Positions 8,163-16,511 are shown, numbered from the stretch's first letter. The stretch is 64,000 nt of DNA from Kitasatospora sp. SUK 42 (GCF_015776785.2 NZ_LFMD02000002.1:220919-284918), one strand, 5' to 3'. Notes: generated from the sequence alone by a model not told the origin. Numbers and translations: made by a program.

Positions 8163-9344
8163 TCAGCCGCGCCCCGCCCGCCACCGCTCCCAGGCCGCCA
8201 GCCACAACTCCTCGGCGAGCCGGTGCTCCTCCCGGTCCTGCGCTCCGCCGCCCGGCCGCTCGCGCCACAGCCGCTCCCAGGCCCGCTGGGCCGGCAGGCT
8301 CGCCACCTCGCTCGCGAACACCGTGTAGCGGACGACCTCCTCCACCGCCGCCTCCCCCGCCGGCGTGCCGATCAGCCACTGCGTCTGCTGGGACAGCCGG
8401 TTGAGGTGGTTCACCATCGAGGTCACGGCGGCCGCGGCCTCCTCCCGGGTCTCCGTGGCGAGCCGCATCTGCTGGCGCACCGCCGTCTCCCAGCGCACCA
8501 CGCAGGCGTCCCCGCGCAGCCCGCGCGGCAGCCGCGGCGTACGCCCGACCCGCACCTGCGCCTCGATCGCGGCGCTCTCCGCGATGCTCTGCGCGATCAC
8601 CTCCCGGTGCGCCTCCAGCCCGACCACGGGTGGCAGTTCGCGCTCCTCCACCGGCACCCGGCGGGCCCGCCGGGAGGCCAGGTCGCGCAGCAGCTCGGTG
8701 CGCCCGTTGAGGTGGCGCTCGAAGTCCCCTATCGCTCCCAGCTCCACACCGCCGGGGGCCACCCCGCGCCCGCACACCGTCACGGTCAGCCCGCCGACCC
8801 GCAGCCGCCCGGCCCAGACCGGCCCGGCCGCGTCCGGCCCGCGGTCGGGCACCGGCCGGTCCTCGTGCACCTCGACCGCGCAGGGCTCGCCGTCCACGGT
8901 GATCCACTCGCGCAGCGCCCGGACCCGGCCCGGACCGTCGCCCTCGTCGATCCCCAACTGCTCGTAGAGCCGGTCCCGTTCGTCCTCGACCACGTCCTCC
9001 AGCTCGGGCAGCGCGTCGCCCGGCTCGGCCCCCGGCCGGTAGGTGCGCACGGTCACGTACGGTCCGACCGGCGAGCTCCAGTCACCGGACTGCACCTCGA
9101 CCCAGCGCAGCTCGCCTCCGCAGGTCTCGAAGGCGGCCAGCGCCTCGCCGCGCCGGGCCGGCCCGGCGGCCACCCCGTACACCGGGAAGTCGGCCGCCGC
9201 CAGGGTCCGGCGGGAGAACTCCTCCTGGTCGGCGAGGCGGTCGGCGAGACGGTCGGCGCGCCGATCCCGCCCGGCCGGGCCGGGCCCTCCGTCGTGCCGC
9301 TCCTGGGGCCTGCCGCCGCTCTCCCGCATCATCCTCTGCCGCAC
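8163..9344 (-). CDS. Conserved hypothetical protein (393 aa)
   Basis: I do not recognise a named family. The protein is soluble, without signal peptide or membrane segments. An Arg/Asp-rich N-terminus (residues 1-45, including a short RADRLADRLADQEE repetition) is followed by a mixed domain with PVYGVAAGPARRGEALAAFETCGGELRWVEVQSGDW. A helical C-terminal half contains several Ala/Glu/Arg-rich helices (EAHREVIAQSIAESAAIEAQV; TREEAAAAVTSMVNHLNRLSQQTQW). The GTG start at 9344 has GAGGA 6 nt upstream. It is convergent with the PucR gene and divergent from the VOC gene, hence a single-gene unit. The strong third-position GC bias supports real coding. Confidence 0.75.
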   Translation of the reverse strand: MRQRMMRESGGRPQERHDGGPGPAGRDRRADRLADRLADQEEFSRRTLAAADFPVYGVAAGPARRGEALAAFETCGGELRWVEVQSGDWSSPVGPYVTVRTYRPGAEPGDALPELEDVVEDERDRLYEQLGIDEGDGPGRVRALREWITVDGEPCAVEVHEDRPVPDRGPDAAGPVWAGRLRVGGLTVTVCGRGVAPGGVELGAIGDFERHLNGRTELLRDLASRRARRVPVEERELPPVVGLEAHREVIAQSIAESAAIEAQVRVGRTPRLPRGLRGDACVVRWETAVRQQMRLATETREEAAAAVTSMVNHLNRLSQQTQWLIGTPAGEAAVEEVVRYTVFASEVASLPAQRAWERLWRERPGGGAQDREEHRLAEELWLAAWERWRAGRG

Positions 9345-9479
9345 CCCCGAGTCCTCGCGCCCGCACCGCTGACGCCACCTTACGTGCCCGGAGCTGCCGG
9401 GTCATCAGCTCGGCTGCCGCACGGGGGCGGTGGCCGTGTCAGGCGGCCGGTTGTCAGCAGCCCTCCCTACGCTGGCGGC

Positions 9480-9938
9480 ATGACAGCACAGAGCAGCGCG
9501 GCACAGCGCGCCTTCCCCGCCCGGATCAGCATCGTCACCCTCGGCGTCTCCGACCTCGAACACAGCGCCCGCTTCTACGAGGCCCTGGGCTGGCGGCGCT
9601 CCACCGCCTCCAGCCCGGAGATCGTCTGGTTCCGCACCGCCGACTCGGTGCTCGGCCTCTTCCCCACCGACGAATTGGCCGCCGACGCGGGCGTGCCCGC
9701 CGCCGGCGAGCCCTCCTTCCGCGGCGTCACCCTCGCGGTGAACCTGGAGTCCCCCGCACTGGTGGACACCGCGATGGAGACGGCCGTCGAGGCCGGCGCC
9801 GTGGTGGTCAAGGCGCCGGTCCCGACCAGCTGGGGCGGCTACTCCGGCTACTTCGAGGACCCGGACGGGCACCTGTGGGAGCTGGCCCACAACCCGTTCT
9901 TCCCCTTCACCGAGGACGGCTCGCTGGACCTTCCCTGA
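9480..9938 (+). CDS. VOC (glyoxalase/bleomycin-resistance-like) protein
   Basis: A 152-aa protein of the vicinal oxygen chelate superfamily. It has paired beta-alpha-beta-beta-beta modules: ISIVTLGVSDLEHSARFYEALGW at the N-terminus and the closing SGYFEDPDGHLWELAHNP, whose E and H residues are usual metal or substrate ligands. The reaction cannot be told from sequence; relatives include lactoylglutathione lyases, dioxygenases and drug-binding proteins. No Shine-Dalgarno precedes the ATG, but TACGCT lies 7 nt upstream of it, fitting a leaderless transcript. The stop codon overlaps the first unit of a 4 x 15-bp tandem repeat. Confidence 0.85.
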   Translation: MTAQSSAAQRAFPARISIVTLGVSDLEHSARFYEALGWRRSTASSPEIVWFRTADSVLGLFPTDELAADAGVPAAGEPSFRGVTLAVNLESPALVDTAMETAVEAGAVVVKAPVPTSWGGYSGYFEDPDGHLWELAHNPFFPFTEDGSLDLP

Positions 9939-9996
9939 GAAGGCCGTCCCTGAGAAAGCCGTCCCGGGGAAAGCCGTCCCGGGGAAGGCCGTCCTA
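9937..9996. repeat. Tandem repeat, 4 x 15 bp
   Basis: Four consecutive 15-bp units, approximately GAGAAAGCCGTCCCG with variants, at 9937-9951, 9952-9966, 9967-9981 and 9982-9996. The array exactly spans the gap between two convergent genes and includes both stop codons. No conventional hairpin terminator is seen here. Confidence 0.85.
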
Positions 9997-11631
9997 CTTC
10001 TTCGACCGCGCCTTGAAGGCCGCCTTGCGCGCCTCCTTGGCCAGCGCCCGGTCCGGGTGCAGCTCGCCGATCGCCTCCAGGACGTCCGCCGTGTACGGGT
10101 GGTCGACCCGCCACAGCTCGCCGAACCACCCCGTCGCGTCGCCGTTCACCGGCAGGTCGGTGATCAGTTCGCGCAGCAGCTCGGCGTCGCCGCCGTTGTC
10201 CAGCAGCTGGGCGGCGAAGGTGTCGACCACCGTCCACAGCGCCATCGCCCGGTCCGGCACCGGCACGTCCGCCACGCCCTGCGCGTTCAACCAGGCCCGC
10301 ACCGCACCGCCCAGCTCCGGGTCGTCCAGCACCTCCCGGGCGGCCGGCTCGGCGCCCGCGCCCAGCAGGTTGAGCGCCGAGACGCACAGCATCCGCCGCA
10401 GCGGGCCGTACGCGTCCGAGCCGCGCGCGGCCGCCAGCAGCTCGCGCGCCGCCGCCTCCGGCTCCCGGCCGGACACCCAGACCCTCAGCTCCTCCTCCGG
10501 CAGCACGTTGGTCGACTCGCACAGCCCCCGCAGCAGCTCGGCCGCGTCCCCCTGGGCCAGCTCACCGACCAGCGGCGCGTCGTAGCCGTCCTCCAGCAGC
10601 CACTGCCGGATGCCGTACTGGCCGAGCGGGGTGAGCCGGACCAGGCCGAAGCGGGCCGACTCCTCCTCGTCCAGCGGCGCCTCGCCGACGACGGCGGGCT
10701 CCTCGCCCTCCTCCTCGTCGAACAGCTCCGGGTCGATCGGGCGGTAGTCCAGCAGGCCCAGCTCGGCGAGGTCGCCCAGCATCGGGTCCAGGGCGACCAT
10801 CACATCGGTGATGTCGCCCAGCAACTCCTCGCTCGGCTCCTCGCCCTCCGGCACCACCAGCAGCGCGGCCAGCACGCCCAGCGGCACGGTCTCGTTGCCG
10901 GGCTCGGCGAAGGCGGTGGTCTCGTACAGCACCTGCAGCGCCTCGTCGAGCAGCTCGGCGGCGGCGTCCCGGGCCTCCTCGACCTCGGAGAGCGCGTCCT
11001 CGTCCTCGGCCTCGGTTCCTTCGCCCTCCTCGCCTTCCTCGGCCTCCCCGGCCTCCTCGCCCTCCTCCTCCGGCAGCGAGTCGGCCTCCACCGCCAGCTC
11101 CCGGACGATCCCCGCGGCGGTCAGCCACAGCTCCAGGACGGTGTCCGGATCGCCCTGCTCGGCGGGCTCCAGGTCCGGCCCCGGCACCGCGACGTGCTCG
11201 CCCTCCGCGGTCGTGCCCAGCTCCACCAGGTCCAGGTCGCAGGCCAGCGACCAGGCCCGCAGCGCCTCGACCTCGGCTTCCTCCGGCACCTCGCCCTCGG
11301 CCGGGGCCAGCCCCAGCAGCCTCGCCACGGGCGCCCGGTCGGCCTCGACCAGGTCGCCGAACTCGTCCACCGCCCGGTGCGGGGCCGCCCAGCGGGCGAG
11401 CGCCAGCGCGTACCCGAACATCGGCACGGCCTTCGCCTGCTCGGCCAGCTCCCGCTCGTCGGGCAGCTTCACCGGCGGTACCAGGACGGCCGCGTCGTCC
11501 AGGTCCTCGTCGTCCAACCCGTGCGCGGCGAACGCCCCGTAGAGGTCCTGGAGCTCCAGGTCGGCGGGCAGGACCGCCTCGGCCGCGCCCTCCCCCGAAG
11601 CTCCCGCGTTCTTCCGACGTCGTCCGGCCAT
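9994..11631 (-). CDS. Conserved acidic hypothetical protein (545 aa)
   Basis: I do not recognise a characterised family. The protein is soluble and strongly acidic. The N-terminus is basic (MAGRRRKNAG), then a helical domain contains PPVKLPDERELAEQAKAVPMFG. A Glu-rich low-complexity linker near residues 185-225 (EEEGEEAGEAEEGEEGEG) is followed by a helical C-terminal domain with repeated Leu/Ala helices and a Lys-rich end (KEARKAAFKARSKK). The ATG at 11631 is preferred over the upstream in-frame GTG, which directly abuts GGAG; spacing to the ATG is about 11 nt. It is a single-gene unit divergent from the MFS gene. Confidence 0.8.
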   Translation of the reverse strand: MAGRRRKNAGASGEGAAEAVLPADLELQDLYGAFAAHGLDDEDLDDAAVLVPPVKLPDERELAEQAKAVPMFGYALALARWAAPHRAVDEFGDLVEADRAPVARLLGLAPAEGEVPEEAEVEALRAWSLACDLDLVELGTTAEGEHVAVPGPDLEPAEQGDPDTVLELWLTAAGIVRELAVEADSLPEEEGEEAGEAEEGEEGEGTEAEDEDALSEVEEARDAAAELLDEALQVLYETTAFAEPGNETVPLGVLAALLVVPEGEEPSEELLGDITDVMVALDPMLGDLAELGLLDYRPIDPELFDEEEGEEPAVVGEAPLDEEESARFGLVRLTPLGQYGIRQWLLEDGYDAPLVGELAQGDAAELLRGLCESTNVLPEEELRVWVSGREPEAAARELLAAARGSDAYGPLRRMLCVSALNLLGAGAEPAAREVLDDPELGGAVRAWLNAQGVADVPVPDRAMALWTVVDTFAAQLLDNGGDAELLRELITDLPVNGDATGWFGELWRVDHPYTADVLEAIGELHPDRALAKEARKAAFKARSKK

Positions 11632-11703
11632 CGTCGTGTGCACTCCCTCAGCCAGCGGTCAGCTCGAACAGCTCCGCGTACCCGATCTACCTACTCAGCG
11701 TAT

Positions 11704-11730
11704 AGGCCGGGCACCCCCGATGCCCGGCCT
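11704..11730. other. Hairpin in the 327-bp divergent intergenic region
   Basis: The gap 11632-11958 between divergent genes contains a 10-bp perfect stem, AGGCCGGGCA (11704-11713) with TGCCCGGCCT (11721-11730). It is preceded by a TATAGG hexamer that could be a -10 box. Nothing else in the gap is recognisable apart from the MFS ribosome-binding site AGGAG. Confidence 0.4.
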
Positions 11731-11958
11731 CATGGGGCGCGCACAGGGGCGCGCGCCGCCACCGTGCGCCCACCCTTTATCCTTCGCAGTGGTACCGCGC
11801 ACACCCCGCGCGGACCACCGGGCAACGAAGCCCCTCTTCTTCAGCTCACCTCGCACCACCAGGAGCCCCGCACCGCGGCCACACCACAGCGCCACCGGAC
11901 GGGCACGTCGGCACACCCCGCCGGCCCCGGTGGCGCCCGGCCACAGGAGACCCCTGCC

Positions 11959-13293
11959 ATGGCGGACCTCTCCCCCGCCGGCTCCGGCCTGCGCACCGCG
12001 CAGTTCGACGGACGCCGACTGTCGGAGGCCCTGCTTCCCCTGGAGCTCGCGCCCCGCGCCCAGCTCCAGCTCGCCGCGATCAGCCGCTGGAACGCGCTGC
12101 GCGGCGTCCGCGTCGGCCTGGTGGCCGCCGCCCTGCTGCTGATGCTGATCGGTGCCAATCTCGCGACGCCGATCTACTCGCTCCTCCAGCAGCGGCTGCA
12201 CCTCACCGCGCTCGACACCACCATCCTCTTCGCGATCTACGTGTTCGCGCTGGTCCCGGTACTGGCCGTGGTCGGCCACTGGTCCGACCACCTCGGCCGA
12301 CGCGCCCTGATCCTGCCCGCCGTCGCGCTGTCGGCCCTCGGCGACGTCGTGTTCGCCACCTCCGGCAGCTTCTGGCAGCTCGCCGCCGGCCGAGCCGTCC
12401 AGGGCATCGCCGTCGGCCTCTCCACCGGCGCCGCCGGCGCCGCCCTCGGCGACCTGCTGCCCGACCACCCCGCCCTGGCCCCCAAGATCACCCTCGCCTG
12501 TTCCGCGGGTGGCGTCGCGCTCGGCCCGGTGGTCGGCGCCCTGCTGGCCGGCGGCTCCGACCCGCTGCTGACGCCCTTCCTCCTGCACGCCATCGCCCTG
12601 CTCGCGCTCTGCGTGCCGCTCGCCCTGGTGCACCCCCGGATGCCCGGCCGCAACCGCCCGCCGGCGTCGCCGCCCCGCATCACCACCCCGGCCCACCTGC
12701 GCCCGCAGCGCCTGCGGCTGCCGCGCACCGGCCGCCGCGAGTTCCTGCTCGCCGCCACGGCCGGATTCATCTCCTACGCGGTGTTCGGCGTCTACCTCAG
12801 CCTGGCTCCGGCCTTCGCCGCCAAGCTGCTGCACACCGACTCCAAGCTGGTCGGCGCGATCGTGGCCGCCCTCCTGCTCGCCTCCTCGGCCGCCACCCAA
12901 CTGATCGTCCCGCCCACCACCGACCGCGTGGTGACCGCCTTCGGCATGACCGGCCTCGCCGCCGGCCTGGGCCTGGTGGTCGCCGCCCAGTACACCGGGA
13001 CCCCAGCACTGCTCTTCATCGGCAGCATCCTCGGCGGCGTCTGCCAGGGCGTGGCCTTCCGCTCCCTCTTCACCACCGCCGTCACCGCGATGGACCCGGA
13101 ACGCCGCGGCTCCGAACTGAGCGCCCTCTGGGTCATCGTCTACCTCGGCAGCTCCGCCCCCATCATCGCCGTCGGCGCCCTCGTCCAGTCCTACGGCCTC
13201 CTCCCCGCCGTCAGCGGCTTCGCCGCCATCGCGGCGATCCTCTGCGCCGCCCTCGCGGTCGCCGTGGCCCGCAAGCCCAAGCCAACGGCCTGA
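11959..13293 (+). CDS. Major facilitator superfamily transporter
   Basis: A 444-aa membrane transporter with about 12 hydrophobic segments in two halves, separated by a Pro/Arg-rich cytoplasmic loop near residues 230-255 (PRITTPAHLRPQRLRLPRTGRR). The first cytoplasmic loop carries the MFS motif A equivalent GHWSDHLGRRALILP. An N-terminal extension of about 50 residues precedes the first membrane helix. MFS proteins of this type are usually drug or sugar/H+ antiporters; no substrate can be named. AGGAGA 8 nt upstream supports the ATG. It is transcribed alone and ends at a very strong terminator that is also the left edge of the accessory island. Confidence 0.9.
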   Translation: MADLSPAGSGLRTAQFDGRRLSEALLPLELAPRAQLQLAAISRWNALRGVRVGLVAAALLLMLIGANLATPIYSLLQQRLHLTALDTTILFAIYVFALVPVLAVVGHWSDHLGRRALILPAVALSALGDVVFATSGSFWQLAAGRAVQGIAVGLSTGAAGAALGDLLPDHPALAPKITLACSAGGVALGPVVGALLAGGSDPLLTPFLLHAIALLALCVPLALVHPRMPGRNRPPASPPRITTPAHLRPQRLRLPRTGRREFLLAATAGFISYAVFGVYLSLAPAFAAKLLHTDSKLVGAIVAALLLASSAATQLIVPPTTDRVVTAFGMTGLAAGLGLVVAAQYTGTPALLFIGSILGGVCQGVAFRSLFTTAVTAMDPERRGSELSALWVIVYLGSSAPIIAVGALVQSYGLLPAVSGFAAIAAILCAALAVAVARKPKPTA

Positions 13294-13304
13294 CCAGCAC
13301 AAAC

Positions 13305-13350
13305 AACGCCGCTGCCCGGGACTTCTTCGGAAGTCCCGGGCAGCGGCGTT
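13305..13350 (+). terminator. 21-bp UUCG-loop terminator (left island edge)
   Basis: A perfect 21-bp stem (13305-13325 with 13330-13350) closed by TTCG, read as UUCG in the MFS transcript. The core palindrome recurs in inverse orientation at 19275-19316. It stops MFS transcription at the island boundary. Confidence 0.92.
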
Positions 13351-13383
13351 TCCGCGCCTCACCATCTGCCCCCGCTTCGCCCG

Positions 13384-13519
13384 CCGCCGGGTGAACACCC
13401 GCGCGCCATCTGCTTCGTTGAGCAGGTTCACCGCCGTTCCCCACCATCCACCCCCCACCCGCCTGCCGGCGGGTGCCCGCCCCCGCCCTCACCGCGCGCC
13501 GCCCAGCCAGGCGGCGCGC
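13384..13519. repeat. 136-bp inverted repeat, left copy
   Basis: The reverse complement of this segment matches 19136-19271 with 5 substitutions in 136 bp. The unit contains its own short dyads: a GCGCGCCGCC/GGCGGCGCGC-type stem, CACCCGCC/GGCGGGTG, and GTG/CAC arms around TT. Thirty-three bp separate it from the adjacent terminator palindrome. With its partner it brackets 5.6 kb of accessory genes. The short open frames crossing it on either strand look like by-products. Confidence 0.9.
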
Positions 13520-13624
13520 AGCCCCAACTTGGCCGCCCGCCGGCAGATACACCACTGCCACACAAACACATTCTCCGAAGGGGCGGTTTGCGCGACAGCA
13601 GGTTGACGAAAGGAACCTCCCGCC

Positions 13625-14377
13625 ATGACGAGCTCAGCCCACCCGCCGCGCCCCGTCCAGGTGCTGAAGGCCGACACGCTGCGCCTCGTTGAAACGGCCG
13701 CCCCTCGGCTCACCCAGGAGCACCGGGCCGCCATGGACAGGGTGTGGAGGACCGCGACGCAGGCCAACTCCGACCTCTTCGACGGCCCGGCGGTGGTGTG
13801 CACGGGCGTCGAGCACGACGGCCGAACCCTCGCGCTGTCCTGGGCTCCCGTCACCTACCGGTGGCTCGCCCTACGCCGCGTGCCAGGCGCGCCCGCGATG
13901 TCGTCCGTATTCGTGACCGTCGCACAGCCGACGGACGACGACGCCCTGATCGTGGGGCGCATGTCCGCCACGACGGCGGCCCCGGGCCGATGGCAGTTCC
14001 CGGGCGGCAACGTGGAGCCGCCCACCGCAGGCCGCACGCTCGACGAGTACGAGCTGCGCCGTCAGGCCTGCAAGGAACTCGCCGAGGAGATCGGCCTGCG
14101 GGTGGCACCCGAGGATCTGGCACTGTGGGCGGTCACGCGCGGCGAGCACGGCAACATCGGCATGCACTACCAGGCACCGCCGCTGCCCGTGGCGACCCTG
14201 CTCCAGCAGTTCGAGGCACTGACCGAGTCGGAGACGGCGAACGGACGCACGCCGGAATTCGAGCGGATCACCGCCGTCGATCACACCGACGCCGAACGAC
14301 TGGCGGGCCCGCACGCGGACTACCTGAAGCCCCTCCTCATCCGGCACGACCTTCGGACCGCCGGGGGGGGCGAATGA
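13625..14377 (+). CDS. Nudix-hydrolase-like protein with divergent Nudix box
   Basis: A 250-aa protein. The first 70 residues have no recognised domain. A Nudix-like fold follows: strand SSVFVTVAQPTDDDALIVGRM, then RWQFPGGNVEPP and the helix RRQACKELAEEIGL, which match the Nudix box (G...REUxEExGU). Here the first Arg is Lys and extra residues lie between the glycine loop and the helix, so one outer acidic ligand is not in the standard place. Nudix enzymes hydrolyse nucleoside diphosphate derivatives; activity of this variant is uncertain. AAAGGAA supports the ATG. It is the first gene inside the left inverted repeat, convergent with the TPR regulator. Confidence 0.75.
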   Translation: MTSSAHPPRPVQVLKADTLRLVETAAPRLTQEHRAAMDRVWRTATQANSDLFDGPAVVCTGVEHDGRTLALSWAPVTYRWLALRRVPGAPAMSSVFVTVAQPTDDDALIVGRMSATTAAPGRWQFPGGNVEPPTAGRTLDEYELRRQACKELAEEIGLRVAPEDLALWAVTRGEHGNIGMHYQAPPLPVATLLQQFEALTESETANGRTPEFERITAVDHTDAERLAGPHADYLKPLLIRHDLRTAGGGE

Positions 14378-14417
14378 GTGACCTCAGCCACCACCCCGTG
14401 CGGGTCGTCGAAAACAC

Positions 14418-15782
14418 TCAGGTCAGGAAGACAGCTCCGCGCTCGTCGAGCTCTTGAGCTGCCAAGACTCCACGGTTCTTGAACTGAGCGAGGCTCTTGC
14501 GCATCTCCAGGACGGCACGGCGGGTACGGACGGACTGCACGCCGGCCATGGCGTCGAGCGCACGGTTCCACGTGTCGCACGCCTGCTCGATACCGCCATC
14601 AGCGAGTTCCATCTCGGCCTGGGCCACCAGGTCGAGCGCGAGGATGCGCGCGTAGGTCGTAGCCGGCCGAGTGGCTGCCGCCGCCGCGTAATTCTCGACC
14701 GCGCCCTTGCGGTCGCCGAGCCGGGAGAAAACCTTGGCGCTTCGGGAGTTGACCATGGCGCGGGCAGGGCCCCAGGAGCGAGCCCAGAATGGCACATCCT
14801 CTCCGTTCGCAGCCTCCAGTAGGTCCTGGGCACGCTGGATCGCCTGGACTGCAGGGCGACGCTGGTTGGTGGCGGCGAGGCCGTGGGCATGGGTGATGGT
14901 GAGGATGGCCTCAGTGCCGGCGTCCACCCGCCCGGTGGCGCGGGACAGCGCGGTCTCGGAGAGGGCGAAGGTCTGCGCAGGGTGGCGGAGCTTCATGCCC
15001 TGCTGGGCGAGGGTGCGCAGGACGAAGGCGTCGTGGCCGACAATTCCGGACTCGACGGCGAGCGCGTAGGACTGGTGGTAATAACGCTGAGCGAGGCCCT
15101 GTTCGCCGGCGTCGTACGCCACCCATCCGGCCAGGTGCACGCCGACCGCTGCGGCGGAGAGCATCTGCCGACGGTCCTCGTGGGTGCGAAAGGTGCCCCG
15201 GCAGAGAGCGGCGACGTCGGATCGCAGGTACTGGATCAGCGCGGAGCGCCCGTGCTGACCACCATGACGCTCGTCGATCTCGGTGAACATGCTGATCATG
15301 TCGCGAACGGCGGCGACCTCGGCGGCCCCCGCGACAGCGCCGCTTCGAACGGCTGCTGCGCGTTCTGCACCCTCACGGACGTATTCCAGTGGCAGGTGCA
15401 TCGCAGCGACAGAGTACGCCGAGGCGGCCAGGAATTTTCGTCGGTCCAAATCAGCTCTCCACACCCGCGCGAGGACGCCCACCGGGTCGGGGCCGATGGA
15501 CAGTCCCAGGCCTGGATCGGATTCTTCCACCGACCGTAGCCCGAGTTCGGCGGGGGTGTAGAGCCGCCCCGTCTTGCGAAACAGCGCCTCGCAGATGAAG
15601 GCCGGGGTATCACCTCCGGGATCGGCGCCCCGAAGCCACTTGTGGACGGTCGACGGGTTGGTCCGCAGGTGTACGCCAACTTCGGCTGCCACCCGCACGA
15701 CGCCTCGGGCGAGTGCGTCGAACGTCATGTCGGCGTCGACGATGGCCGTTTCGAGCTGGCGGTTCGTCACTGGCTGCGCCAT
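14418..15782 (-). CDS. Helix-turn-helix/TPR transcriptional regulator
   Basis: A 454-aa protein with an N-terminal helix-turn-helix region (residues about 8-55, including DADMTFDALARGVVRVAAEVG and STVHKWLRGADPGGDTP), a linker with DLDRRKFLAASAYS, and a long C-terminal helical region of tetratricopeptide-type repeats (GWVAYDAGEQGLAQRYYHQS; LGDRKGAVENYAAAAA; GIEQACDTWNRALDAM). This layout is common in Streptomyces regulators that sense a peptide or protein partner through TPRs. The ATG at 15782 has AAGGGA 6 nt upstream; upstream codons in frame lack a site. It is divergent from the anti-sigma-type ATPase gene, a frequent Streptomyces neighbourhood, so the two may be functionally linked (inference). 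Confidence 0.82.
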   Translation of the reverse strand: MAQPVTNRQLETAIVDADMTFDALARGVVRVAAEVGVHLRTNPSTVHKWLRGADPGGDTPAFICEALFRKTGRLYTPAELGLRSVEESDPGLGLSIGPDPVGVLARVWRADLDRRKFLAASAYSVAAMHLPLEYVREGAERAAAVRSGAVAGAAEVAAVRDMISMFTEIDERHGGQHGRSALIQYLRSDVAALCRGTFRTHEDRRQMLSAAAVGVHLAGWVAYDAGEQGLAQRYYHQSYALAVESGIVGHDAFVLRTLAQQGMKLRHPAQTFALSETALSRATGRVDAGTEAILTITHAHGLAATNQRRPAVQAIQRAQDLLEAANGEDVPFWARSWGPARAMVNSRSAKVFSRLGDRKGAVENYAAAAATRPATTYARILALDLVAQAEMELADGGIEQACDTWNRALDAMAGVQSVRTRRAVLEMRKSLAQFKNRGVLAAQELDERGAVFLT

Positions 15783-16007
15783 GACCAGTCCCTTCTTCGG
15801 CACCATGGGGCAGTAAAAACGGTAAAGACAACCGAGCCGTTACGGTCGCGACTTGGACGAAGGAACGCCGGTTGACTTGGTGTCAGCCGTTCGGGTTCGC
15901 GAGCCAACACCGGCTCCGGGGAAGCCCCGGGCGGCCGACTCCGACCGCTGCCGACAGGACAGCCCCCGCTGTCCTGCCGTCGCAGCCTTGGCGATCAGGA
16001 GCGGACC

Positions 16008-16436
16008 GTGACGACCGAGGCGCCGACCAGAACGGAACCCCTCGCACGACCTACCGTGGCCAAACTGCCGTACAAGCCGCAATCCGCGTCGGTTGCGCGG
16101 ACGCTGGTCCGCAGGAAGCTTGCGGACTGGGAACTGGAGCGCCTGGCCGACGAAGCCGAGTTGGTCGTCACGGAGCTGGTCTCCAACGCGGTCAAGACCG
16201 GATGCCTGACCACCATGCGGGTCAGCATCGCCCAGGTAACCAACCAGGCTGGTCACGCCGTACGGATCTCCGTCCGAGACGGATCCCGTGCTTTGCCGGT
16301 TCTGATCAGTGCCGCCCACGATGCAGAGTCCGGCCGCGGCTTGGCCCTGGTCGACCGTCTGGCCGTCATTTGGGGCATCGACCTGGAGCCCCACGGCAAG
16401 ACAATGTGCGCCGACCTCCACGTGGAGCAAGCGTGA
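16008..16436 (+). CDS. ATP-binding protein, anti-sigma-factor (RsbW/SpoIIAB)-like
   Basis: A 142-aa GHKL-fold ATPase of the HATPase_c_2 group. The N box is ELVSNAVKTG (residues about 66-75), the G1 region is SVRDGSRALP and the G2 loop SGRGLALVDRLA. Relatives are either serine-kinase anti-sigma factors or, in the many Streptomyces copies, proteins of unknown targets. No sigma factor or anti-anti-sigma gene is adjacent; the neighbours are TPR regulators, so a partner-switch with these is only a hypothesis. The GTG start at 16008 has AGGAG 6 nt upstream. The end is marked by a hairpin at 16512-16549. Confidence 0.88.
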   Translation: MTTEAPTRTEPLARPTVAKLPYKPQSASVARTLVRRKLADWELERLADEAELVVTELVSNAVKTGCLTTMRVSIAQVTNQAGHAVRISVRDGSRALPVLISAAHDAESGRGLALVDRLAVIWGIDLEPHGKTMCADLHVEQA

Positions 16437-16511
16437 GTGCCCGGCCCATGGCTCAAGCCGAACCCTCGGAACCGGTTCCCGACACGCCTCTACCTGTCTG
16501 ACCCCTGCACT

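Noticed and set aside
10057..13293. A 1078-codon frame that ends as the MFS transporter
   Set aside because: Only the last 444 codons from 11959 resemble a protein family. The first part is antisense to the acidic hypothetical gene.
13211..13561. Small frames crossing the 136-bp repeats on either strand (also 19127-19342)
   Set aside because: The two copies give similar peptides simply because the DNA is repeated. Starts lack ribosome-binding sites and the frames run through hairpins.
15872..16501. A 209-codon plus-strand frame overlapping the RsbW-like gene
   Set aside because: It is the shifted frame of the ATPase gene; the ATPase frame has the conserved N and G boxes and a proper ribosome-binding site.
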